From: Firmicutes bacterium UBA5473
GTDB lineage: Bacteria; Bacillota; DTU084
Length of the DNA: 53,041 nt
Assembly (NCBI GenBank): GCA_002427165.1
Contig: DIQB01000129.1
Location: 1-53,041, forward strand
Reading direction: 5' to 3'
Shown: positions 42,320 to 51,453 of the stretch, in pieces
How the letters are laid out: each line of letters opens with the position of its first letter
Numbering within the stretch: position 1 is the stretch's first letter
The notes under the pieces: model-generated
Seen by the model: the letters and a program-made list of their open reading frames with translations, nothing else
The model's database searches: none
What the model was told of the DNA's origin: nothing
Program-made: the position numbers and the translations under genes

Positions 42320-43198
42320 ATGCGAAAGAAGCTTTTATTCTTTCTGCTGATGCCGTTGTTATTTATAGGTTGTAGCAAACCTGGAAAAAACATACCTCAG
42401 CCTCAGGGTAGTTTTCCCCTAACAATTACCGATGCCTTCGAGGAAGAAGTTACAATTGAGAAACCACCAGTGAGGATTATCTCTTTGGCCCCCAGCCATA
42501 CCGAGATTCTTTTTCAGCTGGGTTTGGAGGACAAGATTGTAGGTGTAACCAACTGGTGCAATTGGCCCGGGGAGGCCCAAAAGAAAACTCTGGTGGGAGA
42601 TATTAATCTTAACTTCGAAAAAATTGTCTCCCTCAAGCCGGATCTCATCGTGGGTATCCGCAGCATGCAGGAGGAGAACCTCAAACGTCTGGCCCAAATG
42701 GGATACAAAGTACTTAGCCTGGAGCCCGCAGGGATCGAGGGCACAATTAAAACTATCGAAACCCTGGGCCTGGTAACAGACCGCAGGGCAGAGGCTGGAA
42801 GGCTTATCGCGAAAATAAAAGAGCAGCTAGCTAGCATCAAACCCAAAACCACAAGGCCCAAAGTGCTGATGGTTTTAGATTTAGATCCCCTCTATACAGT
42901 GGGACCGGGTAGCTTGCAAGACGAACTATTAGTTCGCGCAGGTGGCGAAAACATCGCAGCTGAAACAAACACTCCTTGGCCGCAGCTTTCAGATGAGATT
43001 ATAATTGCCCAAGATCCCGATGTAATTTTGGTGACAGCGGATTTCCAGGAACGTATTTTGAATAAGGCTGCCTGGCGAAATCTCAAAGCAGTTAAAAAGG
43101 GGGCCATCTATTCTGTAGATCCGGATTTAATCTCAAGGCCTGGCCCCAGAATTGGTGAGGCTGCAGTGGAGATCGCCCAGGTGCTTGGAGAAAAGTAG
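42320..43198 (+). CDS. btuF: Cobalamin/iron-type ABC transporter binding lipoprotein
   Basis: A 292-residue lipoprotein: signal peptide with lipobox LLFIGC (Cys18), then a helical-backbone metal-receptor fold. Typical segments are VRIISLAPSHTEILFQLGLEDKIVGVTNWCNWP, KIVSLKPDLIVG and YTVGPGSLQDELLVRAGGENIA. The WCNWP region is typical of BtuF-type cobalamin receptors rather than siderophore receptors. GGAGG lies upstream, and the gene follows the ASKHA gene by 39 bases, supporting a corrinoid supply role. No cobalamin riboswitch was seen upstream. Confidence 0.87.
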   Translation: MRKKLLFFLLMPLLFIGCSKPGKNIPQPQGSFPLTITDAFEEEVTIEKPPVRIISLAPSHTEILFQLGLEDKIVGVTNWCNWPGEAQKKTLVGDINLNFEKIVSLKPDLIVGIRSMQEENLKRLAQMGYKVLSLEPAGIEGTIKTIETLGLVTDRRAEAGRLIAKIKEQLASIKPKTTRPKVLMVLDLDPLYTVGPGSLQDELLVRAGGENIAAETNTPWPQLSDEIIIAQDPDVILVTADFQERILNKAAWRNLKAVKKGAIYSVDPDLISRPGPRIGEAAVEIAQVLGEK

Positions 43199-43209
43199 GA
43201 GGGACGCAA

Positions 43210-44247
43210 TTGCAGGGGAAAGACCTGAGCTCTCAAGTTCGCGCCCAGCGCCATAGGTGGAGGCTTGTTAGCTTCTGCCTTTTTCTAGCGCTGGTGCTGG
43301 TGGTTATCCTGGCGCTATCCGTGGGAGCTGTGAAACTTAGCCCCGGGGACGTCTTGGGAGTATTCGCAAACAAACTCTTCGGATCCAAAGCGCCACCTGA
43401 GACTGCCCGGATCATAGTCTGGCAGCTACGCCTGCCCAGAATCCTTATGGCAGCCGCAGTTGGTGCAGCCCTATCTAGCTCTGGCGTGGCCCTCCAGGGC
43501 CTTTTTCGCAATTCGCTAGTAGACCCATATATCCTCGGCCTCTCCTCTGGTGCAGCTTTAGGCGCAGCTTTAGGGTTTAGCCTAAAGCTTTCCGGGTTTA
43601 TTCCCTTCTTTGCTTTTTTAGGCGCTCTTCTGGCGACCAGCATCGCTTATCTATTAGCTCAGGAACACGGGCGGGTGCCTCCCATGCGGCTCCTCCTCTC
43701 CGGCGTTGCCACCAGCGCTTTTCTTTCAGCGTTGGTCTCTATGCTAATGCTCAGGAGCCAGCAGAGCATGCAAACAATTTTTTTGTGGCTGATGGGTAGC
43801 TTTTCCGGTCGCAGCTGGCCTGAACTCGTGCTGGTCTTCCCCTACATGTTAGTTGGGCTCCTTCTGATCTTTTTCCATCTGCGGGAGCTCAACCTGCTAC
43901 TCTTGGGTGAGGAGGCAGCAAGCCAATTAGGGATGGAAGTGGAGCGAGCCAAACGCTTTCTGCTTCTGGGCGCCACCTTGGCTGCGGCAGCAAGCGTGGC
44001 CGGCAGCGGCACCATCGGCTTTGTGGGCCTTGTGGTGCCGCACCTGGTGCGGCTCGTCACAGGCTCTGACCACAGGCTCCTCTTTCCCCTCTCATTCCTT
44101 GTGGGGGCCTTATTTATGGTGCTAGCCGACACTTTAGCCCGCACCATAATGGCACCTGTAGAGCTGCCTGTTGGTATCATCACATCTTTAATTGGTGCTC
44201 CCTTCTTTCTCTATCTCCTCAAGAGAGGAGGGCGGAGATGGCAGTAG
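43210..44247 (+). CDS. btuC: Cobalamin-type ABC transporter permease
   Basis: A 345-residue FecCD-family permease with about ten membrane helices. Key segments are WQLRLPRILMAAAVGAALSSSGVALQGLFRNSLVDPYILGLSSGAALGAALG and TIGFVGLVVPHLVRLVTGSDHRLLFPLSFLVGA, the signature of this family, quoted here only in part. It starts at TTG 43210 with AGGAGGG 6 bases upstream and overlaps the ATPase gene by 10 bases. It forms the channel for BtuF-delivered corrinoid. Confidence 0.9.
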   Translation: MQGKDLSSQVRAQRHRWRLVSFCLFLALVLVVILALSVGAVKLSPGDVLGVFANKLFGSKAPPETARIIVWQLRLPRILMAAAVGAALSSSGVALQGLFRNSLVDPYILGLSSGAALGAALGFSLKLSGFIPFFAFLGALLATSIAYLLAQEHGRVPPMRLLLSGVATSAFLSALVSMLMLRSQQSMQTIFLWLMGSFSGRSWPELVLVFPYMLVGLLLIFFHLRELNLLLLGEEAASQLGMEVERAKRFLLLGATLAAAASVAGSGTIGFVGLVVPHLVRLVTGSDHRLLFPLSFLVGALFMVLADTLARTIMAPVELPVGIITSLIGAPFFLYLLKRGGRRWQ

Positions 44248-45491
44248 TATTCGATATTTGTGGCCTTACTTTCACATACGATAAAACCCCGATCCTCGAG
44301 GATCTGAAGCTTGAGATCGAAGAGGGCATGTTCGTTGGGATCATCGGTCCCAATGGCGCAGGTAAGTCCACTCTCTTGCGTCTTCTCTCCAAAGCCCTCT
44401 CCCCACAGAGGGGGGCTATTCTTCTGGAGAAGACTCCCCTCAACAAATGGTCCCGAGGTGAGCTTGCTCGTCACCTGGCTGTAATGGGGCAGGAAAGGCC
44501 GCAAGATCTGGAATTGACAGCCCTTGAGGTTGTGATGCTGGGGCGTGCTCCCCATCAGGGACGCTTTGGCGGTGAAACTCCCCAAGATTACCGGGTAGTG
44601 GAGGAGGCCATGGTTCTCACCCATGCTTGGGATTTGGCCCTGCGGCCTTTCTCTCAGCTCAGCGGTGGAGAACAGCAGCGGGTGATGCTGGCCCGGGCCC
44701 TGGCCCAGGAACCTGAGGTCTTGCTGCTGGATGAGCCCACAGCGCATCTGGATTTGAATTATCAGCTGGAGCTATTGTCTCAAGTTCAGACGCTGGTATT
44801 GCAAAAGGGGATTACAACCATAGCTGTGCTCCATGACCTAAACCTTGCTGCCAGCTTTTGTGACAAGCTGGTGCTGCTTTCCAGAAGAGGTGTGCTTGCA
44901 GCGGGGCTTGCGGGGGATGTGCTGACAACTGACCTTATTCGGGAAGCGTATGGGATCGGGGTGCAGGTGAGCACAAATCCCTTAACTGGTCGCCCGCAGG
45001 TTACGCCCCTGCCCCAGGGCAAGAGGCAGGATCGTTTTCGGGTGCATATAATTGGTGGTGGTGGCGCTGCAGCCTCGTTGTATTATCCGCTGCTGGAGGC
45101 TGGCTTTACTCTGTCTACTGGAGTGCTAAACCAGGGGGATACAGACTGGCAGGTGGCAAAAGATTTGGGGATAGAACTTGTGGAAATACCTGCCTTCAGT
45201 CCTATACCCGAAGAGGCACACCAGGCCAACCTTGCTTTAATTGGACAAGCAAGGGCAGTGGTGCTGGCAGATGTACCCTTTGGGCCGGGAAACTTGGGGA
45301 ATCTGAAGGCGGCATCAACCATTGGGCCCGGGCGGGATCTCTTATTGCTTCGGGGCAGGCCTCTTTCCCAAAGGGACTTTACAGGTGGGGTTGCTACTCA
45401 ATTATATACGGAGCTACTGGCAAGGGGAGAGATAGTGGAGGAAACGGATCTTGTTGGTCGGCTTATAGAGCTGGATAAAACAGGGAGCTGA
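44238..45491 (+). CDS. btuD: Cobalamin-type ABC ATPase with extra C-terminal domain
   Basis: A 417-residue protein. Residues 1-260 are a standard FecE/BtuD ATPase: GPNGAGKST (Walker A, about 37-45), QLSGGEQQRVMLARAL, EVLLLDEPTAHLD and the switch histidine in VLHDLNLA. Residues about 270-417 are an added domain, RFRVHIIGGGGAAASLYYPLL and VLADVPFGPGNLGNL, with a Rossmann-like glycine-rich start. Related ATPases with such an extension occur in Bacillota next to btuFC. The extension's role is unknown; it may bind a nucleotide or regulate import. The ATG overlaps btuC by 10 bases. Two terminators follow. Confidence 0.88.
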   Translation: MAVVFDICGLTFTYDKTPILEDLKLEIEEGMFVGIIGPNGAGKSTLLRLLSKALSPQRGAILLEKTPLNKWSRGELARHLAVMGQERPQDLELTALEVVMLGRAPHQGRFGGETPQDYRVVEEAMVLTHAWDLALRPFSQLSGGEQQRVMLARALAQEPEVLLLDEPTAHLDLNYQLELLSQVQTLVLQKGITTIAVLHDLNLAASFCDKLVLLSRRGVLAAGLAGDVLTTDLIREAYGIGVQVSTNPLTGRPQVTPLPQGKRQDRFRVHIIGGGGAAASLYYPLLEAGFTLSTGVLNQGDTDWQVAKDLGIELVEIPAFSPIPEEAHQANLALIGQARAVVLADVPFGPGNLGNLKAASTIGPGRDLLLLRGRPLSQRDFTGGVATQLYTELLARGEIVEETDLVGRLIELDKTGS

Positions 45492-45506
45492 AAGGCTCCC
45501 TGTTTT
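45477..45506 (+). terminator. Rho-independent terminator after btuD
   Basis: AAAACAGGGAGC and GCTCCCTGTTTT pair perfectly (12 bp) around TGAAAG. The left arm begins inside the last btuD codons. This is the strongest terminator in the window. Confidence 0.9.
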
Positions 45507-45525
45507 AACTATTAGATTATTTGGC

Positions 45526-45565
45526 AAAGGCTCAGTTAGCTTCTCCGGTAACTGGGCCTTTTCTT
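45526..45565 (+). terminator. Second terminator hairpin
   Basis: AAAGGCTCAGTTA pairs with TAACTGGGCCTTT (one G-T wobble) around a 10-base loop, followed by TCTT. It backs up the hairpin just upstream and insulates the GH130 gene. Confidence 0.7.
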
Positions 45566-45671
45566 GAAAGGCAGTTTACAAAAGAAATTCAAGAGAACAA
45601 AAAATAATCCAAAGGTCCTCAGCTGGAGAATAGGGAATTATAGATAGAAGTAGTTTTTTAGGAGGGAACCG

Positions 45672-46859
45672 ATGGCAAGCTATCAGGAGCGATTAAATAA
45701 GCTAATTCTACAGCATAAAACCTTAGTCGAACGCAAAAATAGCATAGATGATAAATGGCAAAACGGAGTCTTCGAGCGTTACCGAAACCCGGTCCTCACC
45801 CGAAATCATACGCCTCTCTTTTGGCGCTATGATCTCAATCCCCAGACCAACCCCTACCTTCTAGAAAGATTGGGGATTAACGCAGTCTTCAACCCCGGCG
45901 CCATCGAACTAGACGGCAAGATTCACCTTGTCTGCCGCGTGGAAGGCTCCGATCGCAAATCCTTCTTTGCCATTGCAGAAAGCGACAATGGCATCGATAA
46001 CTTCCACTTCTTGGATCGGCCCATTCTCATGCCTCAAACCCAAGAGAGCGATGTGAATGTCTACGATATGCGCCTTACCAAACACGAAGATGGTTGGATC
46101 TATGGTTTGTTTTGCACAGAGCGCAAAGACCCCACAGCACCACCTTCCGATACCTCAAGTGCTGTTGCAGCTTGCGGCATTGCCCGTACCCGTGATCTTA
46201 AAAAATGGGAGCGGCTTGCTGATCTTAAATCAAATTCCCAGCAGCGCAATGTGGTGCTGCACCCTGAGTTTATTGATGGCAAATATGCCCTCTATACCCG
46301 GCCCCAAGATGGCTTCATTGACACAGGCTTCGGTGGCGGCATCGGCTGGAGTTTGGTAGAAAGCATGGAAAATGCCCAAATAGAAGCTGAGGAGATCATC
46401 CATAGCAGGCATTACCATACCATCTATGAAGTAAAGAACGGACAAGGTCCTGCACCCTTAAAAACCCCGGAGGGATGGCTCCATATCGCCCATGGGGTGA
46501 GAGGCACAGCTGCAGGCCTCAGGTATGTGCTCTATGCATTTTTCACAGATCTAAAAAAGCCAAACCGGGTTCTCTATACCCCGGGAGGATATTTCATGGC
46601 GCCAATAGGCTCCGAGCGGGTAGGGGATGTCTCGAACGTTTTATTTTGCAATGGTGCGGTTCTTAGGGACAACGGCCAGATTTTTATTTATTACGCCTCT
46701 TCAGACACCCGGATCCATGTAGCCACAACGGATCTGGAGCGGATGTTGGACTATGTAAAAAACACTCCCCCGGACCCCCTCAGATCTTTTGATTGCGTAG
46801 GGCAAAGATTTGAGCTGATTGAAAGCAATCTTGCTTTTTTGGGGGAGAGAAGTCTTTAA
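45672..46859 (+). CDS. GH130 beta-mannosyl phosphorylase (mannosylglucose phosphorylase-like)
   Basis: A 395-residue cytoplasmic enzyme of GH130 subfamily 1 type, which cleaves beta-1,4-mannosyl-glucose with phosphate to mannose 1-phosphate and glucose. Landmarks are FERYRNPVLTRNHTPLFWRYDLN, VFNPGAIELDGKIHLVCRVEGSDRKSFFAIAES, ESDVNVYDMRLTKHEDGWIYG and LHIAHGVRGTAAGLRYVLYAFFTDL. The Asp in VYDMRLT is the family's general acid. Length is normal. GGAGGG precedes ATG 45672. It complements the GH2 mannosidases of region 1 by offering an energy-saving route. Other GH130 specificities, such as mannobiose phosphorolysis, are possible. Confidence 0.9.
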   Translation: MASYQERLNKLILQHKTLVERKNSIDDKWQNGVFERYRNPVLTRNHTPLFWRYDLNPQTNPYLLERLGINAVFNPGAIELDGKIHLVCRVEGSDRKSFFAIAESDNGIDNFHFLDRPILMPQTQESDVNVYDMRLTKHEDGWIYGLFCTERKDPTAPPSDTSSAVAACGIARTRDLKKWERLADLKSNSQQRNVVLHPEFIDGKYALYTRPQDGFIDTGFGGGIGWSLVESMENAQIEAEEIIHSRHYHTIYEVKNGQGPAPLKTPEGWLHIAHGVRGTAAGLRYVLYAFFTDLKKPNRVLYTPGGYFMAPIGSERVGDVSNVLFCNGAVLRDNGQIFIYYASSDTRIHVATTDLERMLDYVKNTPPDPLRSFDCVGQRFELIESNLAFLGERSL

Positions 46860-47352
46860 GCTTTATTTGTTATAACATTGGGCAGCGTAATAGAACTAGC
46901 TCAAAAGCCTGCCAAATAGTACCATTTAGATTTTAAGCAGTGAGTACATTATCAAAATGAGAAATTAATAGCATGTCTTGCTATGGCAGAACAGGAAGAG
47001 AGATGAAACAAAATCCTAGGTCAATAGATATAGAGCAGATAAGGAAAGGTGCTTCTACGATCCCTTTGGGTCTTATGTTTGTGAGAAACAAAGATGTGGT
47101 TCAAGCAAGTATATAAGCATACCTATTTTCAGGGATAACTCAAACTATAAGGGCGTTGACAGGTCTCGATTCTGTTAATGCCTTTTTTATTGCTGGCGTT
47201 TCCCAATTGTTGCGAACTTGACTTAAAGGGGGCCAAGGAGGTAGTGGACAATATTTGGCGAATTTCTCAAAGGAAAGGTTCCAAACCTTGCTTGGTTTTT
47301 TATAAGCTATGAAATAAAGAACACCTTAGATACAACCTGGAGGGTGAGATTA
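46860..47352 (+). other. 493-base intergenic stretch
   Basis: No supported gene, apart from a possible small frame at 47003 listed separately. No strong hairpin was seen after the GH130 stop. The promoter of the sensor-regulator genes must lie here but I could not place it. Confidence 0.45.
47003..47116 (+). CDS. Possible 37-residue small protein
   Basis: An ATG 4-6 bases behind GGAAGAGAG opens 37 codons (MKQNPRSIDIEQIRKGAS to VVQASI) ending TAA. The composition is ordinary, with no membrane segment or motif. It could be a leader peptide, a gene remnant or chance. Confidence 0.18.
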   Translation: MKQNPRSIDIEQIRKGASTIPLGLMFVRNKDVVQASI

Positions 47353-48711
47353 ATGAATGGTCAAAGCAGCACCAAGATTCTTTACCAACTACGAACAGGC
47401 TTCGTCTTCCTAATTGTGCTAGTGGTTGGCCTGGGGATTTTAGCTACCACTAAAATTCGAGGTATTAGCCACAGCGTTCATGAGGTTAAAGAAAACTATA
47501 TTGTGATCGCTGAAATCGGCTCACTAATCGATGAGAACGTTTATGAATCTACGCAAGCTCTACAGCGCTATTTTGATACAGGTGTGGGCCTAGAAGAAGC
47601 AAAGCAAGCTGCAGGTGTAATTGATCGGATTTTAATTGGAGATCAACTACAAACAACATTGGGTAGGCTGCACGAACCTGAACTTGGAACGTCAATGAAG
47701 ATGCTGCAGCAGGCAACCCGCAGTTATGTTGAAAACATCACAATCCTTGAGCAGGAGGAAAATGTTTCTCATACCAGGCTGGATCGGTTAATGTTTCTGG
47801 AATCGAAAGTAGTGACTTTAGCAGGAATCGTAAAGAACCAAGCTTGGGAGCGGGCTAGCGCCAAGGTACAAGCAGCGGATCAACTTTCCCAAGATGCGGT
47901 ACTGATAATTTTAATTAGCGCACTAGTTGTTGCTGTGGCAGGGCTTGCTGTTGAGGGAGCCTCTTTTGTTTTGGTACGTGATTTTGCCTCGCAGCAAGAT
48001 GCATTATTAGAGCATTATCAGAAGGAAGCAGAGTTAGAGAGAAATCTTCGCGAAGCAGAGGTGAGAATTTTGCATTCGCAGATCAACCCCCACTTTCTGT
48101 TCAATACCCTCAATGTAATTTCAGCTATTGCTTTTGCTGAAGGGACAAAACGAATAACTAAAATTGTGAAAGCATTAGCAGACCTTCTCCGCTACGGCTT
48201 GAAATTTGCCGGTAAACTTGTGCCTCTCTCTGAAGAAATTGATGTAGTTGAGAAATATTTGCTCATCCAAAAAGAGCGTTTTGGGAAGCGCCTACGCTAT
48301 AGCATCCAGATCGAACCTGGGTTTACTGATTTAGAGCTTCCTGCTATGACCCTCCAGCCGTTGGTGGAAAATGCCTTAATTCATGGAATTGAGCCCCAGG
48401 GAAAAGGAGGTATTGTGAGGGTTGTGGCCTACGGGCAGGCCGGAGATGTGGTAATAGAAGTCACAGATAGTGGAAAGGGGGCAGAACCTGGTGCATTGGA
48501 GGATATTCTAGAGGGGAAAAAGGAAACGAATCATCTTGGTGTTGAGCTAGTTTACAGGCGGCTGCAGCATTTTTTTGGCAATAGGATACAAATGAGAGTT
48601 TTTACAAATCCCGGCAGAGGTTTCCGTGTGCAGATCAGAATCATGCCCATAAATAGTCGCCAGGAACAATTACAAGACCCATTTATGGTCCTTCCTATTT
48701 CTGAAGTATAG
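47353..48711 (+). CDS. Sensor histidine kinase, YesM/LytS type
   Basis: A 452-residue membrane kinase. Two membrane helices (about 15-34 and 179-200) bracket a roughly 145-residue extracellular helical sensing region. The cytoplasmic part holds a coiled linker, the phosphoacceptor His247 in SQINPHFLFNTLN (His_kinase type), and an HATPase domain with ENALIHGIEP and EVTDSGKGAEPG. ATG 47353 is 8 bases after GGAGGG; an in-frame GTG at 47344 overlaps that site. It would phosphorylate the AraC-type regulator encoded next and sense an extracellular sugar or the binding protein of the importer. Confidence 0.9.
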   Translation: MNGQSSTKILYQLRTGFVFLIVLVVGLGILATTKIRGISHSVHEVKENYIVIAEIGSLIDENVYESTQALQRYFDTGVGLEEAKQAAGVIDRILIGDQLQTTLGRLHEPELGTSMKMLQQATRSYVENITILEQEENVSHTRLDRLMFLESKVVTLAGIVKNQAWERASAKVQAADQLSQDAVLIILISALVVAVAGLAVEGASFVLVRDFASQQDALLEHYQKEAELERNLREAEVRILHSQINPHFLFNTLNVISAIAFAEGTKRITKIVKALADLLRYGLKFAGKLVPLSEEIDVVEKYLLIQKERFGKRLRYSIQIEPGFTDLELPAMTLQPLVENALIHGIEPQGKGGIVRVVAYGQAGDVVIEVTDSGKGAEPGALEDILEGKKETNHLGVELVYRRLQHFFGNRIQMRVFTNPGRGFRVQIRIMPINSRQEQLQDPFMVLPISEV

Positions 48712-48867
48712 GCACCTTTGATGTTAAGATAAATATATGTTTTTGTTAAAACAGTTAACCAATAAAACCATTTTAAAAGGAATAGAAAGATATTCCAAAG
48801 GTTTTCCCACATGAAAAGGAGAATTTTTTAATTGTGGTAACTATAAAGTTAAAAAAGAGGGTTGCCA

Positions 48868-50469
48868 ATGTATAAGTTACTCATTGTGGATGATGAAGAG
48901 CTAGATCGCAAGCTAGTCAGGCTTATGCTCGAAGGCGAGACCCAATTTGAGATTGTAGGTGAGGCAGAAGACGGGCTAGCTGCAATCAAGCTAGCACAAA
49001 AACTTGAGCCGGATATTATTTTGATGGATATCCGCATGCCCGATAAAAATGGCTTAGACGCAGCAAAAGAGATTAAAGCTTTTTTGGGAAAAGTAAAAAT
49101 AATTATGCTCACCGCCTATGATGATTTTCATTACGCGAGAGAAGCTATTTCGGGGAAGGCATCAGCATACTTGCTCAAACCCATCGATCAAGAAGAGCTA
49201 TTTGAGACACTTTCGCGTACAGCCCGAGAGTTGGAAGAAGAAAATATAGAAAAGCAAAAACAGGCGCAAGTGAAAGCGGAATTTGATGCCAATATCGATG
49301 TTATCCGTACAAGGTTTTTCAATGATCTGCTCGAGGGTAGCTGGAAAGACCATGGGATTTATGAGGATTTAGAGGAACGGCTGGCTCTCTTACAATTAGT
49401 CGTGCTCCCTAACGTGGTTGTAGTTTTCAAACTTGAAGAAGGATTAAATCGGCAAGGGAAAGCACCCTATGTTTTTTATGAATTACTAAGACACGAAATA
49501 TTTATCCATCTTAAAAACACCTTAAAAGAATATTTCTGGAACTCATTTTTGCTTTCCGACTCCTTCCGCTCTAACTATATTTTAGCGGCTGTCCCTGAAA
49601 ATAATGAAATTCAAAAAAAAGAACTCTTGCAGCTATTGTCCGATTGGCAGAGAAAAATACAGGAAGCATATTCAATCCCCATTGCTATCGGGATTGGCAG
49701 AACCTATGAGCGGATCTTTGAAATTGCCAAATCGTATGAAGAGGCGATGATCGCCATTAGCTCTAATATGGGAGAGGGTTCGCTAATTTGTTACGATGAC
49801 TTGGGTGAGGAAGGGAATATGACCTCCTATCCAAGCTATCTTGAAGAACAGCTGTTATTGGCGATTCGTACTGGCAACCTGAATGAATCCATGAAGCTTG
49901 TTGAGCACTTTTTATCTTTTTTTATCGATAAAGTTGATTTGGAAATGGGGAAACTGCTGGTGTCCGAAACCTTATTGAAAGCGATGAGAGTGGTCACAGT
50001 ATCCGGGGCAGCAGAGCTCAAAGCAATTGAAGATCAACTTGAGATAACAAAACAGCTGGTGGCTATGGATAACTGGGTTGAGCTGTCTTCATGGCTTAGG
50101 CATAAGATTCAAAATTTGGTTGAGCTTGTAGTTGCAGCAAAAGGAAGTAGAAAATATAAGCTTGTACAGAGGTCAGAGGAGTATCTGAAGGAGCATTATG
50201 GAAGAGATTTAAGTCTAGATGAAGTATCAAGCGATCTTCAAATCAGCTCCTGCTATTTTAGCAGTATTTTTAAAGAAGTAACAGGCAGTAGCTTCAGTGA
50301 TTATCTCCTCGATTTGCGTATTGCTAAAGCAAAGGAGCTACTTGGTAACCCTCTACTGACAATTTCTGAGGTAGGATACAAAGTTGGCTTTAACGACCCT
50401 GCATACTTCAGTCGCGTTTTCAAACGGATAGTGGGAGTTTCTCCCACCTTCTTTCGCGATGCTCAATGA
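48868..50469 (+). CDS. Response regulator with AraC-type DNA-binding domain (YesN-like)
   Basis: A 533-residue regulator. The receiver domain (1-120) has the acidic pocket LIVDDEELDRK, the phosphoacceptor Asp54 in ILMDIRMP, and the lysine in SAYLLKPIDQ. A central region of 300 residues follows, a YesN-type extension. The C-terminal AraC HTH (about 430-533) includes YFSSIFKEVTGSSFSDYLLDLRI and VGYKVGFNDPAYFSRVFKRIVGVSP. ATG 48868 follows GAGGG. It should activate the ABC importer that begins 39 bases after its stop. Confidence 0.92.
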   Translation: MYKLLIVDDEELDRKLVRLMLEGETQFEIVGEAEDGLAAIKLAQKLEPDIILMDIRMPDKNGLDAAKEIKAFLGKVKIIMLTAYDDFHYAREAISGKASAYLLKPIDQEELFETLSRTARELEEENIEKQKQAQVKAEFDANIDVIRTRFFNDLLEGSWKDHGIYEDLEERLALLQLVVLPNVVVVFKLEEGLNRQGKAPYVFYELLRHEIFIHLKNTLKEYFWNSFLLSDSFRSNYILAAVPENNEIQKKELLQLLSDWQRKIQEAYSIPIAIGIGRTYERIFEIAKSYEEAMIAISSNMGEGSLICYDDLGEEGNMTSYPSYLEEQLLLAIRTGNLNESMKLVEHFLSFFIDKVDLEMGKLLVSETLLKAMRVVTVSGAAELKAIEDQLEITKQLVAMDNWVELSSWLRHKIQNLVELVVAAKGSRKYKLVQRSEEYLKEHYGRDLSLDEVSSDLQISSCYFSSIFKEVTGSSFSDYLLDLRIAKAKELLGNPLLTISEVGYKVGFNDPAYFSRVFKRIVGVSPTFFRDAQ

Positions 50470-50508
50470 GAAACCCCTCAAATGTAATAAATACCGGGAG
50501 TGATCCTT

Positions 50509-51441
50509 TTGGAAAATAATAAATCCCTGGGGAAACAGATTTGGAAAAATAGATGGAACTATCTTTTTCTCGCTCCAACTATTATTTTATTTACTATGTT
50601 TACCATCTACCCTGTAATAGCCAGTTGGGTAATTTCCTTTTATAATTGGAATGGAATGGAGCCGTTAAATGACTTCGTTGGTGCTTCGAACTTCATTAAA
50701 GTTGCAACAGACCCCGGCTTTTGGAAGGCTTTTAAGAATAGTTTCATCTACATGCTAGGGGTTGTTCCTATTCAATTATCACTCTCTTTGATTGCTGCGA
50801 TTTTTCTAAATAACCCCAAACTTAAGGGAAGCACAGTTTATCGTACTTTGCTATTTCTGCCTGTGGTTACAACCACAGCTGTAGTTGGCATCATTATGGC
50901 TTTTATCTTTGGTACATATAACGGCGTTATCAATGAACTTTTACTGGCTACGCGCTTGATAAAGCAACCGGTGAATTGGCTCGGCTCTGCGAATACTGCA
51001 ATGGCTATTATTATCACCGTTGGGATCTGGAAAACTTTTGGCTATAACCTAATCTACTGGCTAGCAGGATTGCAATCAATTCCCGGTGAACTGTATGAGG
51101 CTGCAAAGGTAGACGGAGCCAGCAGCAGGCAGCAGTTCCGCTATATCACCGTTCCCCTTTTGAAGCCCATCGCAATTATAATCATATTGCTTGCAATTAT
51201 CGGGAGCTTAAATGTTTTTGATTTGGTGAAGGTAATGACAGGTGGCGGGCCCGCTTATGCTACCGATGTTGTTGCTACATATATTTATCGATATGCCTTC
51301 AGCACGGAAAAGGGCATTCCCAGACTCGGTTTTGCCAGTGCAGCAGGCGTCTTCTACGGTGTGACAACGATGTTGATTGCAATAATCCAGGGGGCTTTAA
51401 TGAAAAATGCCAATCGGGAACGTGCAGATTACCAATTATAG
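50509..51441 (+). CDS. Sugar ABC transporter permease, MalF/UgpA-like
   Basis: A 310-residue permease with six predicted helices, opening WNYLFLAPTIILFTMFTIYPVIASWVISF and carrying the EAA loop ELYEAAKVDGASSRQQFRYITVPLL, then MTGGGPAYATDVV. TTG 50509 lies 8 bases after CGGGAG; GTG 50500 overlaps that site. It is the first gene of a permease-permease-binding protein operon, the same order as the importer at 4750, and lacks its own ATPase. Confidence 0.9.
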   Translation: MENNKSLGKQIWKNRWNYLFLAPTIILFTMFTIYPVIASWVISFYNWNGMEPLNDFVGASNFIKVATDPGFWKAFKNSFIYMLGVVPIQLSLSLIAAIFLNNPKLKGSTVYRTLLFLPVVTTTAVVGIIMAFIFGTYNGVINELLLATRLIKQPVNWLGSANTAMAIIITVGIWKTFGYNLIYWLAGLQSIPGELYEAAKVDGASSRQQFRYITVPLLKPIAIIIILLAIIGSLNVFDLVKVMTGGGPAYATDVVATYIYRYAFSTEKGIPRLGFASAAGVFYGVTTMLIAIIQGALMKNANRERADYQL

Positions 51442-51453
51442 GTGGGGAATGAG

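Noticed and set aside
40550..42320. A cobalamin riboswitch ahead of the corrinoid module
   Set aside because: I looked in the gaps before the ASKHA gene and btuF; the first is filled by a terminator and the second is only 39 bases, too short for the riboswitch.
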